The position numbers and the translations under genes were made by a program. The notes under the pieces were generated by a model. The model did not search any database and had not been told where the DNA came from. It was given only the letters and a program-made list of their open reading frames with translations. Positions 30,867-40,655 of a stretch of 54,757 nt of DNA are shown here, one piece after another (position 1 is the stretch's first letter; every line of letters begins with the position of its first letter). The DNA is from Bacteroidota bacterium (lineage in GTDB: Bacteria > Bacteroidota > Bacteroidia > Bacteroidales > Prolixibacteraceae): the NCBI GenBank assembly GCA_023251435.1, contig JAHEYU010000039.1:1-54757 (forward strand), given 5' to 3'.

Positions 30867-31343
30867 TTAGTTTTCAGGAGGGCAAATGGCTTTGTCGATG
30901 GTATAGGACATGGTATTCCAGTCGGCAGTAAACTGGTTGATGATGTGGCTTCCCTGATCGCCTTGCAGGTTTAGGTGCCATTTCCATATGCCCATTGTAT
31001 GCTTGTCGTAGAAATCAGTTTCATGTACCCTGAAAATTTCCCCAGTAGATGGTCGGGTAATGGTTCCTGAAATAGTTAAAATAGACCATTTGTATTCCCC
31101 TTTTTCAAGTTTGGTTCTCCAATGGCAATTCATTTCACCTTCAAGATAGTCAAACTGAACGTCGCCGCAATACAAAAGGAACCAACAAGGTTCAACGGTT
31201 TTTTTCTCAATAATCCCTTTGGAGGATGATGCTGATTTTAATTGCACATTGTTGGGATTATCAAAATCACTTTCGTTTTTGGTGCATCCCATAAACAACA
31301 GACCAACAAGGAATGAGCAAAGCAAAATAGTTTTCATACGCAT
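30867..31343 (-). CDS. Hypothetical lipoprotein
   Basis: A 158-residue protein with a lipobox (LLFMGC, lipidation at about Cys20). Start could be the first or third codon (MRMKT). The mature part has a short Ser/Lys linker and then a compact domain with CWFLLYCGD and paired aromatic residues (WKWHLNLQGD), and ends with CPPEN; the four cysteines may form disulfides outside the cell. No family recognised. Adjacent to another lipoprotein gene of similar design, implying joint expression. Confidence 0.6.
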   Translation of the reverse strand: MRMKTILLCSFLVGLLFMGCTKNESDFDNPNNVQLKSASSSKGIIEKKTVEPCWFLLYCGDVQFDYLEGEMNCHWRTKLEKGEYKWSILTISGTITRPSTGEIFRVHETDFYDKHTMGIWKWHLNLQGDQGSHIINQFTADWNTMSYTIDKAICPPEN

Positions 31344-31479
31344 TTGGTTTTAGATTTATAATTCAAATATCTAACCCAAAGTTCAACCTTAACGACCTGA
31401 AAAGTTTTGCCCTGAATCTCAAATTCTTTGCTGAGAATACCAATTTTAATTATTCCTGATCTCCAATAAACTCTGCAAG

Positions 31480-32412
31480 TTATTTCTTTATTATCGTAAC
31501 AGTAATCTGTTCTTTCTCCACTTTTTGAGTGTATTCAGCTCCCATATATTCCGCAATTTTTCCATGTACAATTTTTAGAAAGGTCAGATATTCGTCATAA
31601 GTTACATTGTAAAGCGGACTATTATTTTTCAGGTATGGAAAGACACCATTTACACTGAATTTGAAATGATTATCATCCTGCTCCAAAACTTTAAACTTGC
31701 CTTCCGGTGCAAAACTGACCCAGTTATATTTGACCCCATTTACAAAACCATTGTATCCATAAGCTTTGTTCCAACTGGTTTTAAATTGATCACCAGTGAA
31801 ATTTGCTATATCTTCAACAGTTTTACCTATTGATTTCGCGTAATTTATTGAATTTATAATGAAGATATTTATTTGTCCAACCATGTTCAAATATCTGTCA
31901 GATACCGGTACATTGGGAAATCCTTCAGGAGCATTTGGCGAATAATAAGTTGAAACTTCAATTCTATTGCGATACACAGATTTCCATTTATTGTCTTTTT
32001 TTTCGAGGAAAACTGTCGCAATAAATTTATTCACAGACTCACCAGTTTTACTAAACACCTCATTTTCAAAAATCACCCAGGCACTTCCATTGTATATTTT
32101 AATTTTGTAGTTGGATTTTACTTCCTTCATCGTTTCTCTTTTCTCTATAATGTTTGGTTTCATACCAGCAGAGATTGAATCCCAACCGATGTTATAGCTA
32201 AATCCAGTATTCCATGCACCCATTAAAGTGTTGGTTTCATCCTGAACCTGAGTTGCAGCCCAGCGGTCAAAATCGCTGGCATAATAGGAAGCTGTTTCTT
32301 CTTCGATTAAAGCAATAATTGCTGCTTTTTCTTTTTCAATGTCAATTTTTCCCTGACAGAAAACGCCCAGTGGTATTGCAATCGCAATTAGAATAAATAA
32401 ATACTTTTTCAT
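31480..32412 (-). CDS. Hypothetical secreted protein, NTF2-like N-terminus
   Basis: A 310-residue protein with a signal peptide (1-19, GVFCQ). Residues about 25-155 resemble the SnoaL/DUF4440 cone fold (KAAIIALIEEETASYYASDFDRWAATQVQDE ... WVIFENEVFSKTG ... IATVFLEKKDNKWKSVYRN). The C-terminal part is a helical domain with FTGDQFKTSWNKAYG, not recognised. It is downstream of the hybrid kinase on the same strand (122 bases apart) and could be under its control. No catalytic residues can be assigned. Confidence 0.6.
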   Translation of the reverse strand: MKKYLFILIAIAIPLGVFCQGKIDIEKEKAAIIALIEEETASYYASDFDRWAATQVQDETNTLMGAWNTGFSYNIGWDSISAGMKPNIIEKRETMKEVKSNYKIKIYNGSAWVIFENEVFSKTGESVNKFIATVFLEKKDNKWKSVYRNRIEVSTYYSPNAPEGFPNVPVSDRYLNMVGQINIFIINSINYAKSIGKTVEDIANFTGDQFKTSWNKAYGYNGFVNGVKYNWVSFAPEGKFKVLEQDDNHFKFSVNGVFPYLKNNSPLYNVTYDEYLTFLKIVHGKIAEYMGAEYTQKVEKEQITVTIIKK

Positions 32413-32534
32413 AACGATGGGTTTTTGAATTAAATAAAAGGTGTAATTTCTGACTAAAGTTAAGGCAGCTAAAACGACAAAGTTTTGCTGTACGTCCCAA
32501 TTATTTTACTGGCAATCAGATTACTGCAAAGTTG

Positions 32535-34706
32535 TTAGTTCCTGAATTCCTTGGGGCTCTTGCCAAAATGGTGGGTGAATTCGCGGCTGAAATAGGATAG
32601 ATTTTTAAATCCGGAAGCAAAAGCTACTTCAGTAACATTCATCTTGGTAGTAGATAACAATAATTTTGATTTGAACAGTCGCAATAATTTAAAATAATCT
32701 GCGATTGATTGGTTACTCACCGATTTGAATTTTCGGTAAAGCTGGGTGCGGCTTACGGCCAGTTCGCGGCAAAGTTGAGCAATCCCAAATTCATCGTCGT
32801 CGAGGTTGGCCTCCAACACGTGTCTGACTTTCTCCATAAACGCATCTTCAATTTTATATCCATTTTCAGGCGGAGGCGGAAAGTCATCGGGCGAAGCGTA
32901 TCTCTCATGTAATTTCGTGCGGATCGCGATCAGGTTTTTCAACACAATATGCAGTTCCTTTTTGTCGAAAGGTTTGGCCAGGTAGGCATCTGCACCACTC
33001 TCCAGCCCTGAAAGCCGCGAAGCAACATCGGCTTTGGCAGTGAGCATCACCACCGGAATATGACTGGTGCGGATATCGTGCTTAACTTTTTCGAGCAGGG
33101 CTATTCCGTCCATTTCAGGCATCATCACATCGCTTAAAATGATGTCCGGAATCAGGTTCAGCGCTTTTTCGAGACCTGATTTCCCGTCTTGGGCACATTC
33201 AATCCGGTATTCGCTCTTCAGGATAGCAGCCAGATAATCTGCCACTTCGCGACTGTCTTCAACAATCAGCAAAACCGGAAGTGTACCGTTTGCAGATTGC
33301 ACTTGATGCAAGGCCGGATGTGTATTTTTTTTAATCAATGTCGAAATTTTGTCAGGTGCAATTCCTGAAGTTTCTTCGGTGGCGGCATCATGGGTTACCG
33401 GCAGACTGACAACAAAAATGGTTCCTTTACCGGGATGACTTTCAACAACAATTGTTCCTCCGAGTAACTCTATCAATTCTTTGGTTAGCGCAAGCCCGAG
33501 CCCAATGCCATCAGGGTTTCCCAAACTATTTTCAGCCTTGTAAAAACGATCGAAAATATGGGGCAAATGATCAGAATTAATCCCGATTCCATTGTCTTCA
33601 ACCCGAATAATGAATATTTTTTTTGCTTCGTCGGGAAAAGCTACAACTGACACGAGTCCACCTTCAGGAGTAAATTTTAAAGCGTTTGAAATTAGATTCG
33701 AGAGAATATGAAGTAATTTGTCGGTATCAAAATCCATGATAAATTTTTCTTCTGAAGTTTCATAAATGAGCATAATGCCCCGGCTATCGGCCACCGACCT
33801 GAAAAGCTCGCAGACGTAGCGAATGTAAGATACGATGTCGCTCTGAATCCGGTGAACTGGCATCACTCCGGTTTCGATCCTGGTGAGATCGAGCATCTGG
33901 GTTACAAGGTTGAGCATAATCTGGCTGTTATTTTTTATCCGTTCTGATCCCTCTTTCAGCCATTCATCCGGATTTTTCTCAATCAGATCGGCCATTCCCT
34001 GAATAACTGTAAGTGGGGTGCGAAACTCGTGGGTAATGTTGGTGAACAGTTTATTTTTGGCTTCATTCAATTCTTTCAGTTTATCGGCCTCCAGATTTTC
34101 GATGTGCGATTGTTGTGCGAAAAAACTAATGGTCTGGTAAAATATGAGAATCGACATCGACAATGTGTTCATTACAAACACAATGGCATTAATTCTTGGA
34201 GTAATTTCCTTCGGAACGGTTAGCCAGGGAACCAGCAGTCCCGAAAGCACAACAATGATGGTAAATATTAAAAACAAGAAAGCGGTAATCTTCGTGTTTT
34301 GAAATGGAACCGATGAAAGAACAAGAGCAAGACAGGCAAAAATTAATCCTGCGGAAGTCGCAATTCCTCCCAACTTCAAAATGGTATAAAAAGTGATCAA
34401 AAGCAAAGCGCTAAGATGGAAAACGAAATACATATTAAATCCTCTGGTTAGTTTTGGTGTAACGAAAAGTCCAATCGTCAAAAAAATCAAAAGAGTATAA
34501 CCATAATTAATCAGCAAATGAAGCGCCTGTGGAGCAAAAATCAGGAAAGCTCCGGTATGCAGAATGACATGAAACATTCCGAAAACGGTAGCAATCCACA
34601 TGGTTTTGCGAATATTCAGTGTTTTTTGGTCGCACCCAGGAAAGCTAACCAACTGCTCAGCCCATGAATCGAGTTTCTGAAAAAGGCTATTTCCCATAGC
34701 ATACAT
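32535..34706 (-). CDS. Hybrid sensor histidine kinase/response regulator with AraC output
   Basis: A 723-residue one-protein two-component system. About six membrane helices (residues 38-195) form the sensor, without a periplasmic propeller. A HisKA box FTNITHEFRTPLTVIQ holds His226; the HATPase domain has NALKFTPEGG, DNGIGIN and DGIGLGLALTKEL. A receiver domain follows with LIVEDS and phospho-acceptor Asp526 in LSDVMMPEMDG. The C-terminus (about 620-723) is an AraC-type helix-turn-helix ending FSREFTHHFGKSPKEF. Such proteins switch nearby carbohydrate genes. Either Met1 or Met4 may start it. Confidence 0.94.
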   Translation of the reverse strand: MYAMGNSLFQKLDSWAEQLVSFPGCDQKTLNIRKTMWIATVFGMFHVILHTGAFLIFAPQALHLLINYGYTLLIFLTIGLFVTPKLTRGFNMYFVFHLSALLLITFYTILKLGGIATSAGLIFACLALVLSSVPFQNTKITAFLFLIFTIIVVLSGLLVPWLTVPKEITPRINAIVFVMNTLSMSILIFYQTISFFAQQSHIENLEADKLKELNEAKNKLFTNITHEFRTPLTVIQGMADLIEKNPDEWLKEGSERIKNNSQIMLNLVTQMLDLTRIETGVMPVHRIQSDIVSYIRYVCELFRSVADSRGIMLIYETSEEKFIMDFDTDKLLHILSNLISNALKFTPEGGLVSVVAFPDEAKKIFIIRVEDNGIGINSDHLPHIFDRFYKAENSLGNPDGIGLGLALTKELIELLGGTIVVESHPGKGTIFVVSLPVTHDAATEETSGIAPDKISTLIKKNTHPALHQVQSANGTLPVLLIVEDSREVADYLAAILKSEYRIECAQDGKSGLEKALNLIPDIILSDVMMPEMDGIALLEKVKHDIRTSHIPVVMLTAKADVASRLSGLESGADAYLAKPFDKKELHIVLKNLIAIRTKLHERYASPDDFPPPPENGYKIEDAFMEKVRHVLEANLDDDEFGIAQLCRELAVSRTQLYRKFKSVSNQSIADYFKLLRLFKSKLLLSTTKMNVTEVAFASGFKNLSYFSREFTHHFGKSPKEFRN

Positions 34707-34729
34707 TTATAGCGGGATGACTATAAAGT

Positions 34730-34745
34730 TACAAAATACTTTGTA
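34730..34745. promoter_or_regulatory. Small palindrome upstream of the hybrid kinase gene
   Basis: TACAAA-ATAC-TTTGTA is a perfect 6-4-6 palindrome 24 bases upstream of the kinase gene. It may be an operator, but chance is possible. Confidence 0.3.
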
Positions 34746-34801
34746 CTCAACCATCGGTTATTGTGAGCTAAATTTCCTGAAAAACAGCCTCTTCGAAAAG
34801 G

Positions 34802-34834
34802 TTTTGCCATTCTCCGTTGCTTTATTCATCTTTG
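34802..34834 (+). promoter_or_regulatory. Promoter of the TSUP transporter operon
   Basis: TTTTG (34802-34806) and CATCTTTG (34827-34834) are 20 bases apart, one base off TAnnTTTG. The start codon at 34856 follows. Confidence 0.5.
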
Positions 34835-34855
34835 CACTTCAACAATAAAATTGCC

Positions 34856-35620
34856 ATGTCGCTTTTTAACGAAATACTCATTTTTATGGCTGCCGTTGTT
34901 GCCGGATTCATCAATGCAATGGCCGGCGGCGGAACGTTGGTTAGTTTTCCGGTTTTACTTGCGGTGGGCATTTCACCGGTAGTTGCCAATGTAACCAATA
35001 CAGTGGCGTTGGTTCCGGGAACAATTGGTGGCATGTGGTCGCAGCGAAACGAATTTCAATCGCAATACCGGCGTTTACTGAAGTTGTTGCCAGTGGCGAT
35101 CGTGGGTGGTGTCGCAGGTGGATTGCTCATTCTGAATACCAGCGAAGATGCTTTTAAAAGCCTTATCCCTTACCTCATTCTGGGAGCAACATTGCTTTTG
35201 GGATTTCAGGTGCGCATTAAAAACTGGGTGGTTTCGCGCATTGGGCAGGCTCATTCCGAGCATCACAATCCCATTTTCATGCTTTCAATGGTTTTCCTTG
35301 CAGCAATTTATGGTGGCTATTTTGGCGCTGGTCTGGGAGTTATCCTGATGGCTGTGCTGGGTTTGGTAACCGACGATTCGATGACCCGATTGAACTTTCT
35401 GAAACAGGCGCTTGGTTTTGCTATCAACCTGGCGGCAGCCATTTATTTTGTATTCTCCGGAATGGTTGACTGGAGGGTGGCTTTCGTAATGATTTTTGGA
35501 TCGCTGCTGGGCGGATTGATTGGAGGTAAACTGGCAGGAAAAATAAAACCTGAAATGCTGCGTTGGATCGTTGTTTCAGCCGGATTAATTGCTGCTACAT
35601 TTTACTTTATCAAGGAATAA
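34856..35620 (+). CDS. TSUP family (TauE/SafE) anion transporter
   Basis: A 254-residue membrane protein with about eight hydrophobic segments. It starts MSLFNEILIFMAAVVAGFINAMAGGGTLVSFPVLL, whose GFxNxxAGGG signature marks the TSUP/TauE family; a second GGYFGAGLGVILM repeat is the other half. Family members move sulfite, sulfonates or sulfoacetate and other organic anions. The ATG at 34856 is used; an in-frame upstream TTG would add 13 unneeded residues. It is followed after five bases by the DUF2007 gene. Confidence 0.92.
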   Translation: MSLFNEILIFMAAVVAGFINAMAGGGTLVSFPVLLAVGISPVVANVTNTVALVPGTIGGMWSQRNEFQSQYRRLLKLLPVAIVGGVAGGLLILNTSEDAFKSLIPYLILGATLLLGFQVRIKNWVVSRIGQAHSEHHNPIFMLSMVFLAAIYGGYFGAGLGVILMAVLGLVTDDSMTRLNFLKQALGFAINLAAAIYFVFSGMVDWRVAFVMIFGSLLGGLIGGKLAGKIKPEMLRWIVVSAGLIAATFYFIKE

Positions 35621-35625
35621 GACTC

Positions 35626-36009
35626 ATGGACAACTGGACAGTAATCATCAGTTTTACATACGGCTACGAAGCTCATTTGGCAAAATCGAAACTCGAATCG
35701 GAAGAGATCGAAGTATTGGTACGCGATGAACTAAATGCCCAGGTTTGTGAAGCTGGGGCCAATGCTGTTGGCGGAGTGAAATTATGCGTCCGCGAATCGG
35801 ATGTGATCAGGGCAATTCATTCTCTTAAAGAGGGCGGATATATTCAGGAACCGATTGAAAATGAATCCCTGTTGATGAAGAGTTTAGGTCAATATACTTC
35901 ACAAATTCCACTGATTGGTCAATTTTCTCCCGAACTGGTGTTGATAATTCTGATCGCATTGATCATTATTTTGATCTTTACTCCATTGGCATTTATTTAT
36001 TTGCCATAA
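35626..36009 (+). CDS. DUF2007 membrane-anchored protein
   Basis: A 127-residue protein. The DUF2007 domain (about 3-68) shows TYGYEAHLAKSKLESEEIEVLVRDE, GVKLCVRESDV; it resembles ACT/PII-like signal-binding folds. A C-terminal hydrophobic segment (about 104-125) anchors it in the membrane. The short start at 35626 directly follows the transporter gene, so the two are likely to be co-transcribed; the role is unknown. Its stop codon abuts that of the converging PepSY-type gene. Confidence 0.8.
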   Translation: MDNWTVIISFTYGYEAHLAKSKLESEEIEVLVRDELNAQVCEAGANAVGGVKLCVRESDVIRAIHSLKEGGYIQEPIENESLLMKSLGQYTSQIPLIGQFSPELVLIILIALIIILIFTPLAFIYLP

Positions 36010-36720
36010 TCATAACTTTTTTATTCCAGGTTTTTTCCTGAAAACAAACCAACAACCCGTAAGCGTGAGCAGCAACAATTGAATTCCGCTGAACGCAATC
36101 CAGAATGGCATCAACGTTTTCCCAACAATGGCCTCTCCGGTATGCATATCCATCACCAGTTTGTGCAAAGTTTGGGACTGCTTTTTTTTCAACCCGTCCA
36201 GCTTAGCAACAATCTCCTTTACCATCTGATTATCATTTATTTCTGTGCCATTCCGGTCGAGAAGTATAACTCCATTTTTCCCGGCGCTAACCAGAAGCTG
36301 GTTGTTTGGCGTCCGGCTGACGTGAAATACATCCTTGTCATTTAATCTGTTGATTGAGTTGTCAACCAGTCGCCAAAGACCTTGTTTGCTTGCAATATAA
36401 AGCGTGTCGTTTACCAACAGCAACGAACGCACATCGCTTCCGGCCAACTCCGGCACCGATTTTACTTCGCCAGCTTCCACAATATAAAGACCGCTTTTCG
36501 AACCAGCAAACTGCCGGTCGGCGCTAACTGCCATTGCTTTTATTTCATTTTCGGCATACTTGCCCGACGACATAGTTGGCACGTTGATTTTTACCCTATC
36601 CATGTGCAGCACACCGTCGAGCGCCAGTAAAATTGCGGTAATGCTGATCAGGAAAGCGGGAAACAGGAAAAGTATTCCCGGCCATTTATGCCAGGCTCGT
36701 ATTTGTTTGAATGAGAACAT
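36010..36720 (-). CDS. PepSY-associated membrane protein with propeller-like middle
   Basis: A 236-residue protein with two membrane segments (about 15-34 and 206-226), the first preceded by RAWHKWPGILFLFP, typical of PepSY-associated TM proteins. The region between them is not a PepSY repeat but looks like propeller blades: GSKSGLYIVEAGEVKSV, SLLLVNDTLYIASKQGLWRL and NQLLVSAGKNGVILLDRNG. Family members accompany siderophore receptors and may support ferric reduction. It starts 11 bases after the TonB receptor gene on the same strand, so they form an operon. Confidence 0.75.
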   Translation of the reverse strand: MFSFKQIRAWHKWPGILFLFPAFLISITAILLALDGVLHMDRVKINVPTMSSGKYAENEIKAMAVSADRQFAGSKSGLYIVEAGEVKSVPELAGSDVRSLLLVNDTLYIASKQGLWRLVDNSINRLNDKDVFHVSRTPNNQLLVSAGKNGVILLDRNGTEINDNQMVKEIVAKLDGLKKKQSQTLHKLVMDMHTGEAIVGKTLMPFWIAFSGIQLLLLTLTGCWFVFRKKPGIKKL

Positions 36721-36731
36721 TGTGATTGGTT

Positions 36732-39113
36732 TTAAAATTTCCAGCTTAGTCCAACTAAAAATACCTGCCCCAAACCATATTCGGTTTCGTCGGTACTCGA
36801 TTTATCAGTGCGTTCGGTTTTGCGTTTCACCAGACTGTCGAAAACATCGGTCATTCGGAATGTCAACGCTCCGTTGGTCAGGAAGCGTTTTTCGACGCCC
36901 AGGTCGGCAAACCAGATGGTACTTTCTTCCTTCGACTCCGAAACCTTTGGCCCCACTGCATTGAACGCCAACTGCGCCGACCAGCCTTTGGGCAAGGTAA
37001 AATCAGAAATCGCTTTGCCCGACCATTTGTACTGATCGTTCAGTGCATCGCCCGAATAAGCGCCGCTTGTAATTTCAGACTCGAATTGTGCAAAGCTCAA
37101 AGCCAGTTGCCAAAAATCGACCGCCTTTATGGTTGACATCAATTCGTAACCAGCCACATAAGCGCGTCCGGCATTTTGCGGCTGTTCGGTCACTATGCTA
37201 TTTTCGTCTTCAGTAATCGTCTTTTGGATCACATCGGTAATGTCGCGGTAAAAAACATTGGCGCCCACGTTGAATTTGCTGAAGTTTTTCAGGTAGCCCA
37301 ACTCATAAGCCCAGGCTTTCTCGGGTTTCAACTCCGGATTTCCTTTGGCGTATTTAGTTGGTTCTTTCTGCTCGGTAAATGGATTCAGGTCCTTAAACCC
37401 GGGACGACGAATGCGGCGGCCAAAATTCAGCGTGATGTACTGCGTTTCGTCCAGATTGAAAGTCGCTGTTCCCGATGGAAGCAACAGACTGTAATTTTTC
37501 GAGGCATTCAGATCGGTGGTTTGCGCGTTGCCCTTGGTTTGGGTGGTTTCGAAACGCAAACCTGCTTTCAGTTTCAGAAATGCTACTTTGTACTCGTCGG
37601 TTACGAAAAAGGCGTGGGTGGTTTCGTTCACTTTAAAGTTATCGAATCCGTTGCTCGACTTGGTCCAGGTGGTGTCCTTGTAGTTGAATTTATCTGTCGT
37701 GTTGTTGAATTTCCGCGAATCTGCTTCACCGGCATAGCCCACATTCAGCAGGTTTTTACCCAGTTTAATTTTCGAAAGCGTGGCATTCCAGAGGAGTTTC
37801 TCACCATTCTGATTTTCGTATTTGTTTTCCAGCGCAGGTTGAAAATTCGCCCATTTCCCTTTTTTTGTCAATGCATAAGTCGCTTTTTCCTCGGTTTTCT
37901 TCTGTTCTTCGGTCTGGTAGCTGGCATTAATCAGCAATTTCGACTGTTTGGCAAATGTGTGCTCGAATGCCCCATAAACCTGGTGATAATTGTTGGGCTT
38001 GTACTCGGTTTTTAGTTCCTGTGCCGCCGATTTAAATTTGCCTGAACCGTCGGTCCGCGTGTATTCCAAAGAGCGGTCTTTGTCTTCGAGCTGGTAGCCG
38101 TAAATGTATTCAGCGCTCAATTTGGTTTTGGGCTGAAGCAAGTAATCAAATCCTGTTCGCAGATTGTGGTTGGTGAAATTCTTGTTTTCCAGTTCGTATG
38201 AATCTTCTACTTGGGTCACTTTTCCGTTGCTGAAATCGGTTTTCAGCTTGTCTTTCGGTTTAGGCAGGTTTCGGTTCAGGAAATCGTAGTTGGCAAACAC
38301 GTTCAGTTTTTCAGATTTGTTCGAAATCGAAAAACCGCCCGATGTACCATTGTGGTTTCCGCCCATCGCCTCCGCTTTTCCATGAAGCCCGTAATTGGCG
38401 TTATCTTTCAGCACAATGTTTACAATCCCGTTGATTCCCTCGCCCTGATACTCTGCGCCCGGAACTGCCATGATCTCGATATGACTGATGCTTCCGGCGG
38501 GAATCTGGTCGAGTACTGTTTCTCGGTTGTTCCCGCTAAGCCCTGATTCCCGCCCGTTGATCAGTACTTTGGTGTAGGCATTGCCCAAGCCACGGAAACG
38601 GATGTCGCGGTTGTGCCCCGGACTCCCGCCCATAGCTACCGAAGGCATATTTTTAAGGATATCGCCAGCCGTACCGCCGCTTTGCGAAATTAGCGAACTG
38701 GTTTTGTATTTGATCATTGAAGGTTTAATCTCGCTGATGTGCGAGGTTCCGGTTATCAATACTTCGGCCAAATCGGTAATTGTTGCCACCATTTTTATAT
38801 CAGACAGATTAACAGTTGCAGCATCGTCGGCTACAACCACCTGCCCCGACCAGGTTTCGAAGCCCAGCAATGAGGTTGTAATCCGATAGTCGCCATTTTT
38901 AATATTGTTCAGACAGAAATAACCTTTATCGTCGGCCATTGCAGCAATCGCCTGTCCATCGCTGTTTCGGGTGAGAATTACACTGGCAAAAGCCACCGGA
39001 TCATTTCCGGCATCGACAAGGTTTCCGGTGACCCGACACTGCGCATATCCAGCCGAAACACCAGCCAATACCAACAACACTACAACAACTAAAAATTTCT
39101 TCATCGCTTGCAC
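36732..39113 (-). CDS. TonB-dependent outer membrane receptor
   Basis: A 793-residue protein with signal peptide (1-24, GYAQ), a carboxypeptidase-regulatory-like domain (25-110), a plug (about 115-235: GDILKNMPSVAMGG, NIEIMAVPGAEYQG-like stretch) and a long outer-membrane beta barrel ending in the aromatic WKF. Such receptors import ferric siderophores or sugars. Its partner is the PepSY-type membrane protein, which suggests a metal chelate. Start is at either Met1 or Met4 (MKKFLV). A good -33/-7 promoter lies upstream. Confidence 0.93.
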   Translation of the reverse strand: MQAMKKFLVVVVLLVLAGVSAGYAQCRVTGNLVDAGNDPVAFASVILTRNSDGQAIAAMADDKGYFCLNNIKNGDYRITTSLLGFETWSGQVVVADDAATVNLSDIKMVATITDLAEVLITGTSHISEIKPSMIKYKTSSLISQSGGTAGDILKNMPSVAMGGSPGHNRDIRFRGLGNAYTKVLINGRESGLSGNNRETVLDQIPAGSISHIEIMAVPGAEYQGEGINGIVNIVLKDNANYGLHGKAEAMGGNHNGTSGGFSISNKSEKLNVFANYDFLNRNLPKPKDKLKTDFSNGKVTQVEDSYELENKNFTNHNLRTGFDYLLQPKTKLSAEYIYGYQLEDKDRSLEYTRTDGSGKFKSAAQELKTEYKPNNYHQVYGAFEHTFAKQSKLLINASYQTEEQKKTEEKATYALTKKGKWANFQPALENKYENQNGEKLLWNATLSKIKLGKNLLNVGYAGEADSRKFNNTTDKFNYKDTTWTKSSNGFDNFKVNETTHAFFVTDEYKVAFLKLKAGLRFETTQTKGNAQTTDLNASKNYSLLLPSGTATFNLDETQYITLNFGRRIRRPGFKDLNPFTEQKEPTKYAKGNPELKPEKAWAYELGYLKNFSKFNVGANVFYRDITDVIQKTITEDENSIVTEQPQNAGRAYVAGYELMSTIKAVDFWQLALSFAQFESEITSGAYSGDALNDQYKWSGKAISDFTLPKGWSAQLAFNAVGPKVSESKEESTIWFADLGVEKRFLTNGALTFRMTDVFDSLVKRKTERTDKSSTDETEYGLGQVFLVGLSWKF

Positions 39114-39135
39114 ATTTACTTTGATTTTACAGCGA

Positions 39136-39166
39136 CAAAGCTATCGTGTGCGACACACCGGTACAA
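39136..39166 (-). promoter_or_regulatory. TonB receptor promoter
   Basis: On the minus strand TTG (39164-39166), 20 bases, TAGCTTTG (39136-39143): a full match to the Bacteroidota layout, with the start codon 23-32 bases further. Confidence 0.6.
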
Positions 39167-39293
39167 TCCCAATAAATGGGGATATTCAAACGAACTTTAA
39201 ATCGAAGTGCTAATCCTTCGCGGAACTTGGTTATATTTACGATTCAAGTTAAAACATGCGCATTCTTTGCTGTTTTTCGAAAAATAGACGCGA

Positions 39294-40619
39294 ATGAAAC
39301 ATTCACAATTGGTATCTAAAATTCTTAGCTACATCGAGCTTGACAGCGAACTCGATCACTTTGATAAAATCCACGAAACCATTAAAAAAGACCTGATTTT
39401 TAAGGGAACCAATCTATGGATTCTGGCATTTGCGATAATAATTGCTTCGGTTGGGCTTAACATGAATTCCACTGCGGTAATTATTGGAGCCATGTTAATT
39501 TCTCCGCTCATGGGGCCTATTAATGGAATGGGTTACAGTGTGGCAACCTATAATATTCCGCTTTTCATTCAGGCACTAAAAAACTTTTCGTTTGCAGTTG
39601 CAGCGAGTTTAATTGCATCAACCGCCTACTTTTTTATCAGTCCGATTTCTACTGCACATTCCGAATTACTGGCCCGCACATCACCAACTATTTACGATGT
39701 TTTAATTGCACTTTTTGGCGGATTGGCCGGTATTGTGGCCATTAGCAGCAAGCAAAAAGGGAATATAATTCCGGGAGTTGCCATTGCAACCGCTTTGATG
39801 CCACCACTTTGTACTGCAGGCTATGGCCTGGCTACCTTACAATTCAATTATTTCTTCGGCGCATTTTTCTTATTTACCATTAATTCGGTTTTCATTGCAC
39901 TTTCATCGGTTATCATATCTCAAATCCTGAAATTCCCGATAAGAACGATCGTTGGAGAAGCGCACAAGAAGAAAACCAACAGGTGGATTACTTTTGTAAT
40001 CATTTTGGTTTTAATACCCAGCATTTATTTTGGATACTTACTTGTTGAGCAGGAAAGATTTATTGAAAAAGCTACGAGATACATTAAAACTATAAATATT
40101 ACCGAAGGCAATTATTTATTGAAAAATGAGATTGATGCCAAAAATAAAACGATTACCCTGGTTTACGGAGGAATTTCGCTCACTGAAGCGCAGAAAAATC
40201 TGATCAGGGAAAAAGCGGTTGCATATTCATTGGGTAACGCCAAAATAGAATTTCACCAGGGATTTTCATTTGATCAATTGACCCGAAAAAACAGTGAAGT
40301 TGAAAATCTTTCATCAGAATTAAACCGGCTAACGCTTCTTTTAAAGGAAAAAGATCAACAACTTGAAATCCTCTCCCATAAAAGTGATTTGGGTAAGCAA
40401 ATTCTGGCTGAAATAAAAGTCTTATATCCACAAATAAAAACATGCACATACTCCGAATCAGAAATATATAATGTAACCAATTCTGCTGCGAAGAAGGTGC
40501 AAATAGTTATCTTCAGAACTGAGGGAAGAAATTTATATAACTCCGAAAAAAAGAAAATTGAGGATTGGCTGGGAGCCCGGCTAAAATCAGACAGTGTAAA
40601 AATCTTATTCGAAAACTAA
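39294..40619 (+). CDS. DUF389 membrane protein
   Basis: A 441-residue protein. Membrane helices (about 40-225) carry NSTAVIIGAMLISPLMGPINGMGYS and GVAIATALMPPLCTAGYGLA, hallmarks of DUF389. The C-terminal half after a further membrane segment (about 228-246) is soluble with a coiled coil (VENLSSELNRLTLLLKEKDQQLEIL). The substrate is unknown; it has been suggested to be a transporter. It lies ahead of nhaA on the same strand (36 bases), so ion homeostasis is a possible common theme. Confidence 0.9.
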   Translation: MKHSQLVSKILSYIELDSELDHFDKIHETIKKDLIFKGTNLWILAFAIIIASVGLNMNSTAVIIGAMLISPLMGPINGMGYSVATYNIPLFIQALKNFSFAVAASLIASTAYFFISPISTAHSELLARTSPTIYDVLIALFGGLAGIVAISSKQKGNIIPGVAIATALMPPLCTAGYGLATLQFNYFFGAFFLFTINSVFIALSSVIISQILKFPIRTIVGEAHKKKTNRWITFVIILVLIPSIYFGYLLVEQERFIEKATRYIKTINITEGNYLLKNEIDAKNKTITLVYGGISLTEAQKNLIREKAVAYSLGNAKIEFHQGFSFDQLTRKNSEVENLSSELNRLTLLLKEKDQQLEILSHKSDLGKQILAEIKVLYPQIKTCTYSESEIYNVTNSAAKKVQIVIFRTEGRNLYNSEKKKIEDWLGARLKSDSVKILFEN

Positions 40620-40655
40620 GCCTTTAAATTTTCAGATTACAATAATTTTCAAAAA

